Shown piece after piece: positions 44,335 through 53,746 of a DNA stretch of 64,000 nucleotides. The position numbers were made by a program, and so were the translations under genes. The DNA is from Psychrobacter immobilis. Lineage in GTDB: Bacteria > Pseudomonadota > Gammaproteobacteria > Pseudomonadales > Moraxellaceae. The notes under the pieces were generated by a model. It was not told the origin of the DNA and made no database searches. It saw only the letters and a list, made by a program, of their open reading frames with translations. How positions within the stretch are numbered: the first letter of the stretch is position 1; the number at the start of each line of letters is the position of its first letter. The DNA lies in contig NZ_CAJGZM010000004.1 of NCBI RefSeq assembly GCF_904846175.1, positions 1 to 64,000 on the forward strand. Reading direction: 5' to 3'.

Positions 44335-46278
44335 TTACTTTTTATCTTCGTCAACTTCAGTGAACTCAGCATCAACCACATCGTCGTCTGCTTGATTGCT
44401 TTCGCTTGCATTATCCGCACCTTGTTGGAACTGGTTTGGATCCATACCTTCAGCGCTAGCGCCTGCATCCGCATAAATCTTCTGGCTGACTGGCAAGAAG
44501 GCATTGTCTAATGCTTCAAGCTTGGCTTTGATGTCGTCGTGGTCGTCTTCTTTAGCAGCTGCTTCAAGCTCAGAGATAGCCGTCTCTACTGATGATTTTT
44601 CATCATCAGATACTTTATCTGCGGCTTCTTTTAACGCTTTTTGTACCGCATGGATACGACCATCTGCTTCGTTACGCACTTGCGCAAGGTTAGCAAACTT
44701 TTCATCTTCAGCGGCGTTCGCTTCAGCATCACGTACCATTTGTTCAACTTCTTCATCCGACAAACCAGAATCCGCTTTAATCTGGATACTTTGTGCTTTG
44801 CCCGTACCTTTGTCAGTAGCTGAGATATTCATGATACCGTCAGCGTTGATGTCAAAGGTAACTTCGATTTGTGGTAGACCACGTGGTGCTGGTGGAATAT
44901 CCGTCAAGTCAAAGCGACCAAGCTGTTTATTTTGGTTAGCGATTTTACGCTCACCTTGATAAACCTGAATCGTTACGGCTGGCTGGTTGTCTTCTGCCGT
45001 TGAGAATACCTGTGATTTCTTGGTAGGAATCATGGTGTTTTTCTCAATAACGGGCGTCATAACACCACCCATTGTTTCGATACCTAGCGTCAATGGCGTC
45101 ACATCAAGCAATAGCACGTCGGTTTTGTCACCAGACAATACTGCACCTTGAATCGCAGCACCAGCGGCAACCGCTTCATCGGGGTTGACATCTTTACGTG
45201 GCTCTTGACCAAAGAACTCTTGTACTTTTTGCTGTACTAGAGGCATACGAGTCTGACCACCAACTAAAATGACATCATCGATATCGCCGATTTTTAGACC
45301 AGCATCTTCAAGAGCAATTTTACAAGGACCCATAGTACGTTGTACTAGCTCTTCGGTTAAGCTTTCAAGTTTTGAGCGGCTAATAGTCACTACCAAATGC
45401 TTAGGACCACTGCTATCAGCAGTAATATATGGCAAGTTCACTTCAGTACTTTGGGCACTTGATAGCTCAATTTTCGCTTTCTCTGCGGCTTCTTTTAGAC
45501 GCTGCATCGCAAGCGAGTCACCTTTTAGGTTAACGTCTTGGTCTTTTTTAAACTCGCTGACTAAAAAGTCAATTAACGCTGAGTCAAAGTCTTCACCACC
45601 AAGGAATGTATCACCATTGGTCGCTAGTACTTCAAACTGCTGCTCGCCATCAACGTCAGCGATTTCGATGATTGATACGTCAAAAGTACCACCACCTAAG
45701 TCATACACAGCAACAGTGCTATCGCCTTGCTTTTTATCCATACCATAAGCAAGTGCTGCAGCTGTTGGCTCGTTAATAATACGTTTTACATCAAGACCGG
45801 CAATTTTACCCGCATCTTTCGTTGCTTGACGCTGTGAGTCATTAAAGTAAGCAGGTACGGTTACGACTGCTTCAGTCACCGCTTCACCAAGATAGTCTTC
45901 TGCTGTTTTTTTCATTTTTTTCAAGATTTCAGCAGAAACCTGTGGTGGCGCTAATTTTTTGCCGTTGATTTCTACCCACGCATCACCGTTATCGGCTTTG
46001 GCGATTTTATAAGGCACCATGCCGATGTCTTTTTGTACGACTTTGTCATCAAAACGACGACCAATCAAACGCTTAATAGCAAATAGCGTGTTGTTTGGGT
46101 TGGTGACCGCTTGACGCTTCGCTGACTGACCAACAAGGATCTCGTCATCTTTATAAGCGACAATCGATGGTGTGGTACGAGTACCTTCAGCGTTTTCGAT
46201 GATTTTAACTTTATCACCTTCCATCACTGCCACACATGAGTTAGTTGTACCTAAATCAATACCAATTACTTTACCCAT
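44335..46278 (-). CDS. dnaK: Molecular chaperone DnaK (Hsp70)
   Basis: DnaK is the ATP-driven Hsp70 that refolds and protects proteins with DnaJ and GrpE. The 647 residues match the family. The ATPase domain starts [20 protein letters not shown], with the phosphate motif [13 protein letters not shown] near residue 195 and [10 protein letters not shown] near 340. The linker is [19 protein letters not shown], and the substrate-binding domain follows. The lid and a Gly/Asn/Asp-rich tail end in [12 protein letters not shown], with the usual acidic C-terminal motif. dnaJ does not follow it in this window. Confidence 0.98.
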   Translation of the reverse strand: MGKVIGIDLGTTNSCVAVMEGDKVKIIENAEGTRTTPSIVAYKDDEILVGQSAKRQAVTNPNNTLFAIKRLIGRRFDDKVVQKDIGMVPYKIAKADNGDAWVEINGKKLAPPQVSAEILKKMKKTAEDYLGEAVTEAVVTVPAYFNDSQRQATKDAGKIAGLDVKRIINEPTAAALAYGMDKKQGDSTVAVYDLGGGTFDVSIIEIADVDGEQQFEVLATNGDTFLGGEDFDSALIDFLVSEFKKDQDVNLKGDSLAMQRLKEAAEKAKIELSSAQSTEVNLPYITADSSGPKHLVVTISRSKLESLTEELVQRTMGPCKIALEDAGLKIGDIDDVILVGGQTRMPLVQQKVQEFFGQEPRKDVNPDEAVAAGAAIQGAVLSGDKTDVLLLDVTPLTLGIETMGGVMTPVIEKNTMIPTKKSQVFSTAEDNQPAVTIQVYQGERKIANQNKQLGRFDLTDIPPAPRGLPQIEVTFDINADGIMNISATDKGTGKAQSIQIKADSGLSDEEVEQMVRDAEANAAEDEKFANLAQVRNEADGRIHAVQKALKEAADKVSDDEKSSVETAISELEAAAKEDDHDDIKAKLEALDNAFLPVSQKIYADAGASAEGMDPNQFQQGADNASESNQADDDVVDAEFTEVDEDKK

Positions 46279-46376
46279 AATTAATTACTCCTAATGTATT
46301 TTTAAACAAAAATATCTATATCATCAGACCCTAGACTATGAAAACTATCGACATCTAGTCGGTCACTTGTTGCTTT

Positions 46377-46405
46377 ATATCGGTTTGAGGCTTCGTTTTT
46401 TCAAG
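46377..46405 (-). promoter_or_regulatory. Possible sigma-32 heat-shock promoter of dnaK
   Basis: On the minus strand CTTGAAA (46399-46405) matches the heat-shock -35 box perfectly. After 15 bases follows CCGATAT (46377-46383), a fair match to CCCCAT-T. It lies in the 252-base gap between grpE and dnaK, about 98 bases upstream of dnaK. Confidence 0.45.
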
Positions 46406-46530
46406 TCAATTCACAGCTAAATATTGCCTTTTGTGTGATTTTTTGTGTAAAACCTCATTAATAACAAGGTTTAGTACAGTTAAAGACTTATTTTTTAAAT
46501 ACTAACCTCAAAAATCTTAGACTTTGAATA

Positions 46531-47145
46531 CTATTGTCCAACGCGTACCATTGCAGGGCGCAATAGACGACCGTTTAAGCTATAGCCTTTTTGCAGAACT
46601 GTACCGACAGTATCAGCTGGTGCCTCGGCATCGATACCGACCGCTTCATGCAAATCAGCGTTGAATTTCTCGCCTTGTGGGTCGACCATTTCGATACCGT
46701 TCTTATTTAATACGTCCAATAACGCTTTGTGCGTCAATCTTACCCCTTCAGTGACAGGGTCATCGGCATGGGCACTTTCGATGGCGCGTTCTAAATTATC
46801 GACCACTTCTAACAGCTCTTTGGCAAATTTCTGTAAGGCAAAACGCTTACTCTTATCCGCTTCTTGTTCCATACGTTTTTGCGCATTGTAAGTTTCGGCA
46901 TTGGCACGTGCAGTATGCTCTTTAGCTTGTTTAACTTCGCCTTCTAATTCGGCGATACGAGCTTTAAACGCGTCTAAATCAATATCGTTTTCAATCGTGC
47001 TCTCTGCGCCTGAGTTATTTTTTGGGTCAAACTCCTGCAATGTTTCATTCAAAATACTGTCGTCGTGTTCCACATTATCGTGTGAGACATTGTCATGTTG
47101 CATATTTTGCTCATTAGATTCGTGGTTATTATTCTGCTCGCTCAT
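46531..47145 (-). CDS. grpE: Nucleotide exchange factor GrpE
   Basis: GrpE releases ADP from DnaK and acts as a thermosensor. The 204-residue protein has an N-terminal acidic, Asn/His-rich disordered tail (about residues 1-60). A long coiled-coil helix (IAELEGEVKQAKEHTARANA) follows. The C-terminal beta domain contains the family motif PADTVGTVLQKGYSLNGRLL near residue 180. It lies upstream of dnaK on the same strand. An AAGGAG site is close to the ATG. Confidence 0.96.
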   Translation of the reverse strand: MSEQNNNHESNEQNMQHDNVSHDNVEHDDSILNETLQEFDPKNNSGAESTIENDIDLDAFKARIAELEGEVKQAKEHTARANAETYNAQKRMEQEADKSKRFALQKFAKELLEVVDNLERAIESAHADDPVTEGVRLTHKALLDVLNKNGIEMVDPQGEKFNADLHEAVGIDAEAPADTVGTVLQKGYSLNGRLLRPAMVRVGQ

Positions 47146-47668
47146 GATAGCTCCTTAATAGGGATATAATTATTAATGGGGTTGTTGACTTAATAATGCT
47201 GGATTAAAAAAAACAATAAACCGGCTAATGGCTAGCCAAACTGTGTTTCTCTCCATTGCTTATGCTTAGCTTATGCTTATTTAATAGATTTATCGGCTTT
47301 TAACAATCATCTAGCCATTATCACTCACTTTTTTATAAATCACGGATTTTTAGCAATCGCTTTCTTAACCTCTTCTGATAGCTGCTTGATAAAGGTGATG
47401 AGGGCAAATTTCAAGCCTAAACTGAGGAATTTTTCTTGATATTGATGAATATCAGAATAATAGCAGGCTACATTGCTTAAAATAGCATTATTAAGTTTAC
47501 GCAGGTTGTCAATAAGTGGTTAATTTGACTAACAAAACCTACAAAAAAGTGGCAGTTATTCCAAATAACTTACTATTAACGTTCAAACTATTACCAAATA
47601 ACACTCAACTTTATTTCTGCATATTTTATGATTACTATAAATATTATTTAGCGTTTATAGGAGGTGTT
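47146..47668. other. Intergenic region between grpE and the HSL esterase gene
   Basis: This divergent region is about 0.5 kb and AT-rich. CTTGAAA occurs on the minus strand at 47409-47415 but without a convincing heat-shock -10 box. A candidate plus-strand promoter overlapping a palindrome lies at 47436-47463. No other feature is evident. Confidence 0.4.
47436..47463 (+). promoter_or_regulatory. Candidate promoter with overlapping palindrome
   Basis: TTGATA (47436-47441) and TAATAG (47458-47463) are spaced by 16 bases. The palindrome TGATATT / AATATCA (47437-47454) covers the -35 box and spacer, like an operator. It may control the esterase gene about 200 bases downstream. Confidence 0.35.
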
Positions 47669-49132
47669 ATGCCTTATTCAAATACATTATCAGTCAACAC
47701 CTTACTTAATAAAGCAGTGAGAACACTGAACTTACCTACTTTGGGGCAGGAAAAGTCTGCAAGCGCATTTGATGACGTGTCAAATAACGCGGCAAACCAT
47801 AATGAATTAGATAATTTACAAACAGAAATTGTAGCCAGTGCTCAAACTAAGCCATTACCTATTAGAGATAAAATCCTTCATCACAACCTAATGACGACGT
47901 ATCAGCCGCATCTATTGCATTATGCGATGAAAGGTATCGGTTGCTTACCAGAGGCAGTATTAGAAAGCCTAGTCGGTTATTTACATGGACCGACCGCTAA
48001 GCAATATGAGCACGTTGATGCGCATCTGCGCTTAATACTTGCGGTTAATAGCAAGCTGAAAACGCCGTTACAACTTGCAGAAATGGTCGAGCTGCGTAAA
48101 CGATTTGCTGCTGACGCCGTTGCGATGCAAGCGCCAAAAGCATGGCAACAAGCAAGCTCTACTCTATTTAGCAGTATAAAACCCTTTGCTACAAAAGATA
48201 TAAATTCTGTCAATTGGCAAGACAAAACCATTGCCAATGCCGATGATGGTGATATGACTATTCGTTGCTATCAAAAGCAATTAAACGCCTCGAGCTTTAG
48301 TTTTAAAAAGAAAGCCAAACGCAATCCTGACCAAACCGTGATGTTGTTTTTTCATGGCGGTGGATTTTGTATCGGAGATGTCGACACTCATCATGAATTT
48401 TGCCATGCCGTCTGTGAGCAAACAGGCTGGCCGGTCGTCAGTGTTGATTATCGTTTGGCACCTGAATTTCCTGCTCCGACAGCACTAAGAGATTGCATTG
48501 CCGCTTATGGATGGTTGGCTGAAAACTGCCAAACGCTTGGCGCTTTGCCTTCACGTATCGTATTAGCAGGTGATAGTGCGGGCGGCGGATTATCGACCAT
48601 GGTTGCCCAACAAGTCATCAGCCCGACTGCAGAAGCTTGGCATGATTTGGGTGCTGATGGTCAAAAAACTTTTGAGCTATTGCAGCGCCTGCCAAATCCC
48701 ATGGCGCAAATGCCTTTATACCCTGTGACCGATATCGAAAATGACTATCCAAGTTGGGAGTTATATGGCGAAGGTTTATTATTAGACCACGCCGATGTGG
48801 CAGTATTCGATGCTGCGTGTTTGGAAAACAGTCCGCTACCACGCCAGCATATCCTGACTTCACCTATGCTCGGTGACAATAGCCAAGTCTGCCCTACCTA
48901 TGTCGTTGCGGCAGAATTAGACGTCTTGCGTGATGAAGCTTTTGCCTATGCTAAGCAGTTAGAGAGCTATGGTGTCGCTGTTCAAACTTATACAGTCTAT
49001 GGCGCGCCGCATGGTTTTATCCACTTTATGAGCGTGCATCAAAGGCTTGGAGAAGAAGTTCATTATATTATCGATGATTTTGCCAGCTTTGTACGTGAGG
49101 TTATCAGCACACAAGCATTATTAGCAGCATGA
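47669..49132 (+). CDS. Alpha/beta hydrolase, HSL-family esterase/lipase
   Basis: This 487-residue hydrolase belongs to the hormone-sensitive-lipase (family IV) esterases. The oxyanion motif HGGGF lies near residue 230, the nucleophile motif GDSAGGG near 305, and the catalytic Asp (AELDVLRDEA) and His (GAPHGFIH) follow near 420-450. It resembles cold-active lipases described from Antarctic Moraxella and Psychrobacter, which also carry an N-terminal extension of roughly 150 residues. No signal peptide is seen, so it is probably cytoplasmic or released by other means. A strong GGAGGTG site lies just before the ATG at 47669; the longer frame from 47516 is not supported. Confidence 0.9.
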   Translation: MPYSNTLSVNTLLNKAVRTLNLPTLGQEKSASAFDDVSNNAANHNELDNLQTEIVASAQTKPLPIRDKILHHNLMTTYQPHLLHYAMKGIGCLPEAVLESLVGYLHGPTAKQYEHVDAHLRLILAVNSKLKTPLQLAEMVELRKRFAADAVAMQAPKAWQQASSTLFSSIKPFATKDINSVNWQDKTIANADDGDMTIRCYQKQLNASSFSFKKKAKRNPDQTVMLFFHGGGFCIGDVDTHHEFCHAVCEQTGWPVVSVDYRLAPEFPAPTALRDCIAAYGWLAENCQTLGALPSRIVLAGDSAGGGLSTMVAQQVISPTAEAWHDLGADGQKTFELLQRLPNPMAQMPLYPVTDIENDYPSWELYGEGLLLDHADVAVFDAACLENSPLPRQHILTSPMLGDNSQVCPTYVVAAELDVLRDEAFAYAKQLESYGVAVQTYTVYGAPHGFIHFMSVHQRLGEEVHYIIDDFASFVREVISTQALLAA

Positions 49133-49256
49133 TTAACTAAATAATAGCCATGAGTGATTGCTAAACATGGTTTAAAGTTAAGTTTGGTGGGCAGTTGAAC
49201 AGGATAGAAAATAGAAAAATCAATTATGAATGGGCTGATTGCTATCAAACTGACTA

Positions 49257-50393
49257 TTATGAGTCAGCTTTACCGGTCAAAGTAATTAGCCAAATCTCAG
49301 AACGTGACCCTAAACGAAACGGTATACCCCAAAACCCATAACCTGAAGACACTACAAAGTGGCCTGTACCGATTTCTTCATAGCCATGACCTAAACGATT
49401 AATAGCATTGACGATAAAATTGGCCGGAAAAATTTGACCGTTGTGGGTATGTCCAGAAACCTGTAAGTCTATTGGTAACTGGCTATGTACCATAATATCG
49501 CTCGGTCTGTGATCTAACAGAATGACTGGCTCAGTCGTATTAATTTGAGCTAGCAGCTCGGTTGTCGCTACACGCTGGCGTTTATGATTATCAAAACGTC
49601 CTAGCAGCCAAATAGGCTGGCCTTGATACGACAGGCAAGTCACGTCATCGTTGAGCAACTGCACGCCAGCATCTTGTAAAGCCTCACTAATCGGCTGCTC
49701 GTGACCATATAAATCATGATTGCCTAATGTCGCATAGATGCCGTACGGTAAGCTGTTGATCAGTTTTGCTAAATCTTCTGCCATATTACAATCAGTGAAT
49801 GCTTGCGTATTGTCATCCATAATATCACCCGGCATTAGTAATATATCTGCTTGATGACGATTGATAAGAGCGTGCAATCTTGCAATAGCTTTATTGCCAA
49901 ATAAGCGACCCAAATGCAAATCACTAGCTACCGCAATGCGCAGCGGATGGTTAAGTGGTTTATTAATCTTAATAGATAGCTTGCGCACCACTGGCACATA
50001 AGCGCTATATAAACTATAAATAAATAGCCCTATAAAAAATAGCAGCGCAAAAATTCGTAAGCCAATAGCGAGAATTTCTGAATCATAAAATGCACTACTA
50101 GATAACTCACTTAAAAGCCAAAGCCCTGCATACAATAGACTGGTAGATAATGCAGTCAGCATCATAAAATGCATCACCAACATCCAAGCACTTATCCAGC
50201 GATAACTATTAGCAAATAACTTTATGACGGTAAGCAGCAACAGGCTATTGGTAATCGCAAAAACCATTATCCATGGAACGGTATGTAATGCAGGATGGCT
50301 CCAAGGCTGTAGCCACCATTCTAAACTCAGTGCCGCACCGAAACTAAATAGCTGTAGCAGCACAATAATGGTAATAATAAATGCGTAGCGCAT
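49257..50393 (-). CDS. Membrane-anchored metallophosphoesterase (copy 1)
   Basis: This 378-residue protein has three or four hydrophobic helices in the first 150 residues and then a calcineurin-like phosphoesterase domain. Metal-binding motifs are ASDLHLGR near residue 160, GDIMDD near 190, GNHDLYG near 225 and SGHTHNGQ near 315. It resembles YkuE/YaeI-type phosphoesterases, some of which act on lipid phosphates; the substrate here is unknown. The ATG at 50393 is preceded by AGGA at six bases. It is a paralogue of the next gene, in tandem on the same strand. Confidence 0.88.
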   Translation of the reverse strand: MRYAFIITIIVLLQLFSFGAALSLEWWLQPWSHPALHTVPWIMVFAITNSLLLLTVIKLFANSYRWISAWMLVMHFMMLTALSTSLLYAGLWLLSELSSSAFYDSEILAIGLRIFALLFFIGLFIYSLYSAYVPVVRKLSIKINKPLNHPLRIAVASDLHLGRLFGNKAIARLHALINRHQADILLMPGDIMDDNTQAFTDCNMAEDLAKLINSLPYGIYATLGNHDLYGHEQPISEALQDAGVQLLNDDVTCLSYQGQPIWLLGRFDNHKRQRVATTELLAQINTTEPVILLDHRPSDIMVHSQLPIDLQVSGHTHNGQIFPANFIVNAINRLGHGYEEIGTGHFVVSSGYGFWGIPFRLGSRSEIWLITLTGKADS

Positions 50394-50508
50394 AACCAAT
50401 CCTAGCAGTGCTATGTGATGTTAATTAGTGATAGATAGCGCTTGTACTTGTAAATTAGCACTCTCTTAGTAGCTTTTTTTCTAATTACTGTGCTGTTTAT
50501 TTTGCCGC

Positions 50509-51582
50509 CTATTTTGTAGACTGTAAGGTAATCATCCATATCTCAGAACGCGTACCCAATCTAAATGGCACCGCACCAATACCATAACCTGAAGTCACCA
50601 AAAACTGCGTACCTTCAACATGTTTGGCACCATAAACCAGTGGCGTAAACCATTTTAGCAATATTGTTAAAGGAAATATCTGCCCGCCATGCGTATGCCC
50701 TGATAGATGTAAATCAATCGGTAAACCTTTTATTTGTGCTAAGTCAGCCGGGCTGTGCTCTAAAAATATCACCGGTTTATCAGCCTTCACTTCAGTAAGT
50801 AAATCTGTCGCGGCAGGGCGTGCAGGATCTGTCTCATCTGAACGACCGATTAATAACACCGAATCATCCAACCAGACGCTTTTATTGTCAATCACCTGAA
50901 TACCTGCCCGCTCTACTGCTTTGGCAATGGCGACTTCATTACCAGAATAATCATGATTGCCCAAAGTGGCATAAACACCTAGCGGCGCTGTTAATTTTGA
51001 TAAATGCTCATGCATATTGGTATCGTCATAAGCGTCAGTGGAGTCATTCATGACATCGCCTGCAATCACCACCACATCTGGATTTTGGGCATCAATTAAC
51101 TTGACCATCTTATCTATCTGCCGATTGCCAAACCATCTGCCTAAATGCGTGTCAGACACTAACGCAATTTGCATTTGTTTCTTAAGTGGCTTATCTGTCG
51201 TTACTTGCAGTCGATGCACAACAGGTGAATAGGCATTAAATACTGCTACACCCACAATACCAACATAAACCACAGCAGCAACGGCTCTAATGAGCATTGG
51301 ATGATATTTTTGCTTAAGGATATAAACATAAACCAAGGTAATGACAGCGGTTATTAAAACTGCATAGAACATAAAACCTTGCAAAATGCTGACAACTAAA
51401 TAGACATGAAAACGCTCGTGCCAAAACTCACTCAATCCGTAGAGCAGAAAAGCATTATTGATAATAAAAACGCTTAAGACTAAGCCGAATTTGACCAAGC
51501 GCTGTTTTGGTTTGATAAACCAGTACAATATCACGCTACTCACCATCGCGAGCATCTGGGTAAGTATAATAAAAGTCCACAT
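50509..51582 (-). CDS. Membrane-anchored metallophosphoesterase (copy 2)
   Basis: This 357-residue paralogue of the gene at 49257 has the same layout: four hydrophobic helices in the first 120 residues, then VSDTHLGRWFGNRQ, GDVMND, GNHDYSG and SGHTHGGQIFP. The end ITSGYGIGAVPFRLGTRSEIW-like is nearly identical in the two copies. The pair lies 115 bases apart, so they could be co-transcribed. The tandem arrangement with divergence in the membrane part suggests an older duplication with split roles. Confidence 0.88.
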   Translation of the reverse strand: MWTFIILTQMLAMVSSVILYWFIKPKQRLVKFGLVLSVFIINNAFLLYGLSEFWHERFHVYLVVSILQGFMFYAVLITAVITLVYVYILKQKYHPMLIRAVAAVVYVGIVGVAVFNAYSPVVHRLQVTTDKPLKKQMQIALVSDTHLGRWFGNRQIDKMVKLIDAQNPDVVVIAGDVMNDSTDAYDDTNMHEHLSKLTAPLGVYATLGNHDYSGNEVAIAKAVERAGIQVIDNKSVWLDDSVLLIGRSDETDPARPAATDLLTEVKADKPVIFLEHSPADLAQIKGLPIDLHLSGHTHGGQIFPLTILLKWFTPLVYGAKHVEGTQFLVTSGYGIGAVPFRLGTRSEIWMITLQSTK

Positions 51583-51717
51583 AATAAAATAGAATCAGCC
51601 AAAGACGGGCTTATAGTACGTCAATATTCTTACCTGTTGTAGACAGCATAATTATTTATTGAAACTTGATAAAGGCTATAAAAGAATATTGTCAAAAGAT
51701 ATTTTATCTTAAGGAGT

Positions 51718-51741
51718 GGATTGTTTCATGTGAAACAATCC
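51718..51741. other. parS-like 24-base palindrome
   Basis: Arms GGATTGTTTCA and TGAAACAATCC are perfect reverse complements with TG between them. The inner 16 bases (51722-51737, TGTTTCATGTGAAACA) differ from the parS consensus TGTTTCACGTGAAACA at one base. It lies between two minus-strand genes, just downstream of the YfcH-type gene. It could be a ParB site; a terminator is less likely because no T tract follows on either strand. Confidence 0.6.
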
Positions 51742-51752
51742 ATCAGATAAGT

Positions 51753-52718
51753 TTATACTTGCTGCTCTAAAGCCTGCTTAAGGGTTGGCCGTTTGAATTT
51801 AAAGCCTGCATTGAGTAACGCTTGTGGCAATACCTTTTGCCCGTCAACGAGCAAGGTCGACATCTCACCAAACATTAACTTCAATAAAAATTTTGGTAAA
51901 GTAAAAAACGTCGGACGATGCAGCCACGCGCCAAGCGTCTTGGTAAAAGTATAATTAGTCACAGGGTTGGGCGCGGTTAAGTTATAAACCACGGCTGGCG
52001 TATCATTTGCTGTGTTTAAAGTATTGCCTGTATTATTTAAATGAGCTTGCTGCTGACCAGTAAGGTGCTGCTCTATAATAAAAATAGCCGCCCTTACCCA
52101 ATCTTCACGGCTGATCCAACTCATGATTTGCTTACCATCAGCCAATTGACCGCCAATGCCCATCTTAAAAGGTGTTAATAATTTACTAACCATACCACCC
52201 TCAGGATGGATAACGACACCGGTGCGCACGATGGCCACAGGAACGCCATAATCGGTGGCTTTTAATGCCAACTGTTCCCAATCGTCACATAATTTATGCG
52301 AAAAATCAGTGTTAAAGTCGCTGCTCTCAATTAAGGGCTTATCACCTTGAGCGCCATACCAGCCAATCGCTGAACCGCTAACTAACAGCTTAGGTTTAGT
52401 ACTACTGCGCGCTATAAAAGCAAATAGCGCCTCGGTAGGCTGTACACGGCTGGCAAGCAGTTGCTCTTTACGTGCATCGCTCCAACGCTTATCTGCAATC
52501 CCTGCGCCCGCTAGATTTAAAATAACATCAAAGCTTTTATCGGAGGTCGTCAGCTCATCATAAGTCATCATCTTGATATCGACAGGATGTGGCTGACTAC
52601 TATCACGGGTCAGCCACGTAATCTGCACTTCCTTATTCTCACTTCGATAGCGCTTGATCAGGGCTTCACTAAACGCGCTACCTAAAAATCCTGAACCACC
52701 ACTGATTAGAATATTCAT
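51753..52718 (-). CDS. TIGR01777-type NAD-dependent epimerase (YfcH-like)
   Basis: This 321-residue extended SDR belongs to the YfcH family. The nucleotide-binding motif ISGGSGFLGSAF lies at residues 4-15, NLAGAGIADKRW near residue 68, and SGSAIGWYG near 115, with the usual catalytic Tyr. The C-terminal DUF1731-like end LNAGFKFKRPTLKQAL is typical. The substrate is unknown. The gene stands alone between a parS-like palindrome and tsaC. Confidence 0.9.
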   Translation of the reverse strand: MNILISGGSGFLGSAFSEALIKRYRSENKEVQITWLTRDSSQPHPVDIKMMTYDELTTSDKSFDVILNLAGAGIADKRWSDARKEQLLASRVQPTEALFAFIARSSTKPKLLVSGSAIGWYGAQGDKPLIESSDFNTDFSHKLCDDWEQLALKATDYGVPVAIVRTGVVIHPEGGMVSKLLTPFKMGIGGQLADGKQIMSWISREDWVRAAIFIIEQHLTGQQQAHLNNTGNTLNTANDTPAVVYNLTAPNPVTNYTFTKTLGAWLHRPTFFTLPKFLLKLMFGEMSTLLVDGQKVLPQALLNAGFKFKRPTLKQALEQQV

Positions 52719-52945
52719 TGGTTATTGTCCTTATATTTATCCTACCTTCTTATCAGTGTGACAAAAAACCTCCCACAAAAACAAGAGGTTAATTGTAGGT
52801 ATAAGGCTTAGAGCAGGATTGGGTATAGATATAGGATTTAGCAGTATCAGAGATTAAAATAGCCTATGATAAAAGGTAAAAAGGATAAGGTAACTTACTG
52901 GCAGTTGGCGGCTATTATAAAAAATCAATAAGACGTAAAAGTGGA

Positions 52946-53641
52946 CTAACGAATCACTTGTCCCGTTAGCGCATCACTGATTTGACTAGGTAATAAATAG
53001 CCAAGCGTCTCGCCCTTTAAATAGCCGACTTGTTCATTTCTACTTATATTAGCTGAGGATTTGGCATCGGTTTTTTGATTAGAATTGACATTATTATCAT
53101 GGCTTAGAAAATAAGTCTGCGCTTCTGCTAATGACAAAGCAGGCGGCTGACCAGAAGGGTTGCAGCTAGTCGAGACGACAAAACCATAAGGGTTTTGGGC
53201 AGAAATTACTTGTTGACACAGCTGCTGCACCAAAGGATGGTCGATAACCCGCATCGCCACACTGTTATGAGCGCCGGTTATCCATGCGGGAATAGGAACA
53301 GGCAGGTCTGGCGCTAACGGCAACAACCAAGTATGTGCCTGCTTAGTGTCAGCATTAGCATTAGAGTCGTTACGCCAGCTGTCTAATACTAACTGGCGTT
53401 GCTTATCACTTAGATAGTCTAACAATGCTGTTAGTCGGGTGGCGCTATCGGTGACCACTATCATGCCTTTCTCTATCGGTCGCTGTTTGATGGCCAAAAG
53501 CTGCTGTACTGCTTGTTGATTAAAGGGATCGCAGCCGATACCCCAAACGCTTTCGGTTGGATAAGCAAGCAGCTGTCCGTCTTGAAGCCAACGCGCAGCT
53601 TGAATGACAGAATCGGTACTGAGTGGTTTAGATGTAGACAT
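52946..53641 (-). CDS. tsaC: L-threonylcarbamoyladenylate synthase
   Basis: TsaC (YrdC) makes threonylcarbamoyl-AMP for the t6A modification of tRNAs that read ANN codons. The 231-residue protein has the Sua5/YrdC pattern: YPTESVWGIGCDPFN near residue 27, IKQRPIEKGMIV near 50, and STSCNPSGQPPALS near 170. A short low-complexity insertion (NNVNSNQKTDAKSS) lies near residue 190. Gene order LysM, dprA, tsaC on one strand matches the oriC-proximal cluster known in Pseudomonas. Confidence 0.93.
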   Translation of the reverse strand: MSTSKPLSTDSVIQAARWLQDGQLLAYPTESVWGIGCDPFNQQAVQQLLAIKQRPIEKGMIVVTDSATRLTALLDYLSDKQRQLVLDSWRNDSNANADTKQAHTWLLPLAPDLPVPIPAWITGAHNSVAMRVIDHPLVQQLCQQVISAQNPYGFVVSTSCNPSGQPPALSLAEAQTYFLSHDNNVNSNQKTDAKSSANISRNEQVGYLKGETLGYLLPSQISDALTGQVIR

Positions 53642-53746
53642 AATGGAAAGAGATAGAAAAAGGTGAGAGGATATAATACAACTTTAATGATAAGCAAAAT
53701 AGGACGTTTAGAGATTTATCAGAATCGCCTTAAATCTAAAACAACA

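Noticed and set aside
44504..45748. Long plus-strand Ser-rich frames opposite dnaK
   Set aside because: DnaK is unmistakable on the minus strand; Ser/Leu-rich antisense frames are a usual by-product of its codon use.
47409..47415. CTTGAAA on the minus strand upstream of grpE as a sigma-32 promoter
   Set aside because: No acceptable CCCCAT-like -10 box lies 13-16 bases downstream; the start site for grpE remains unknown.
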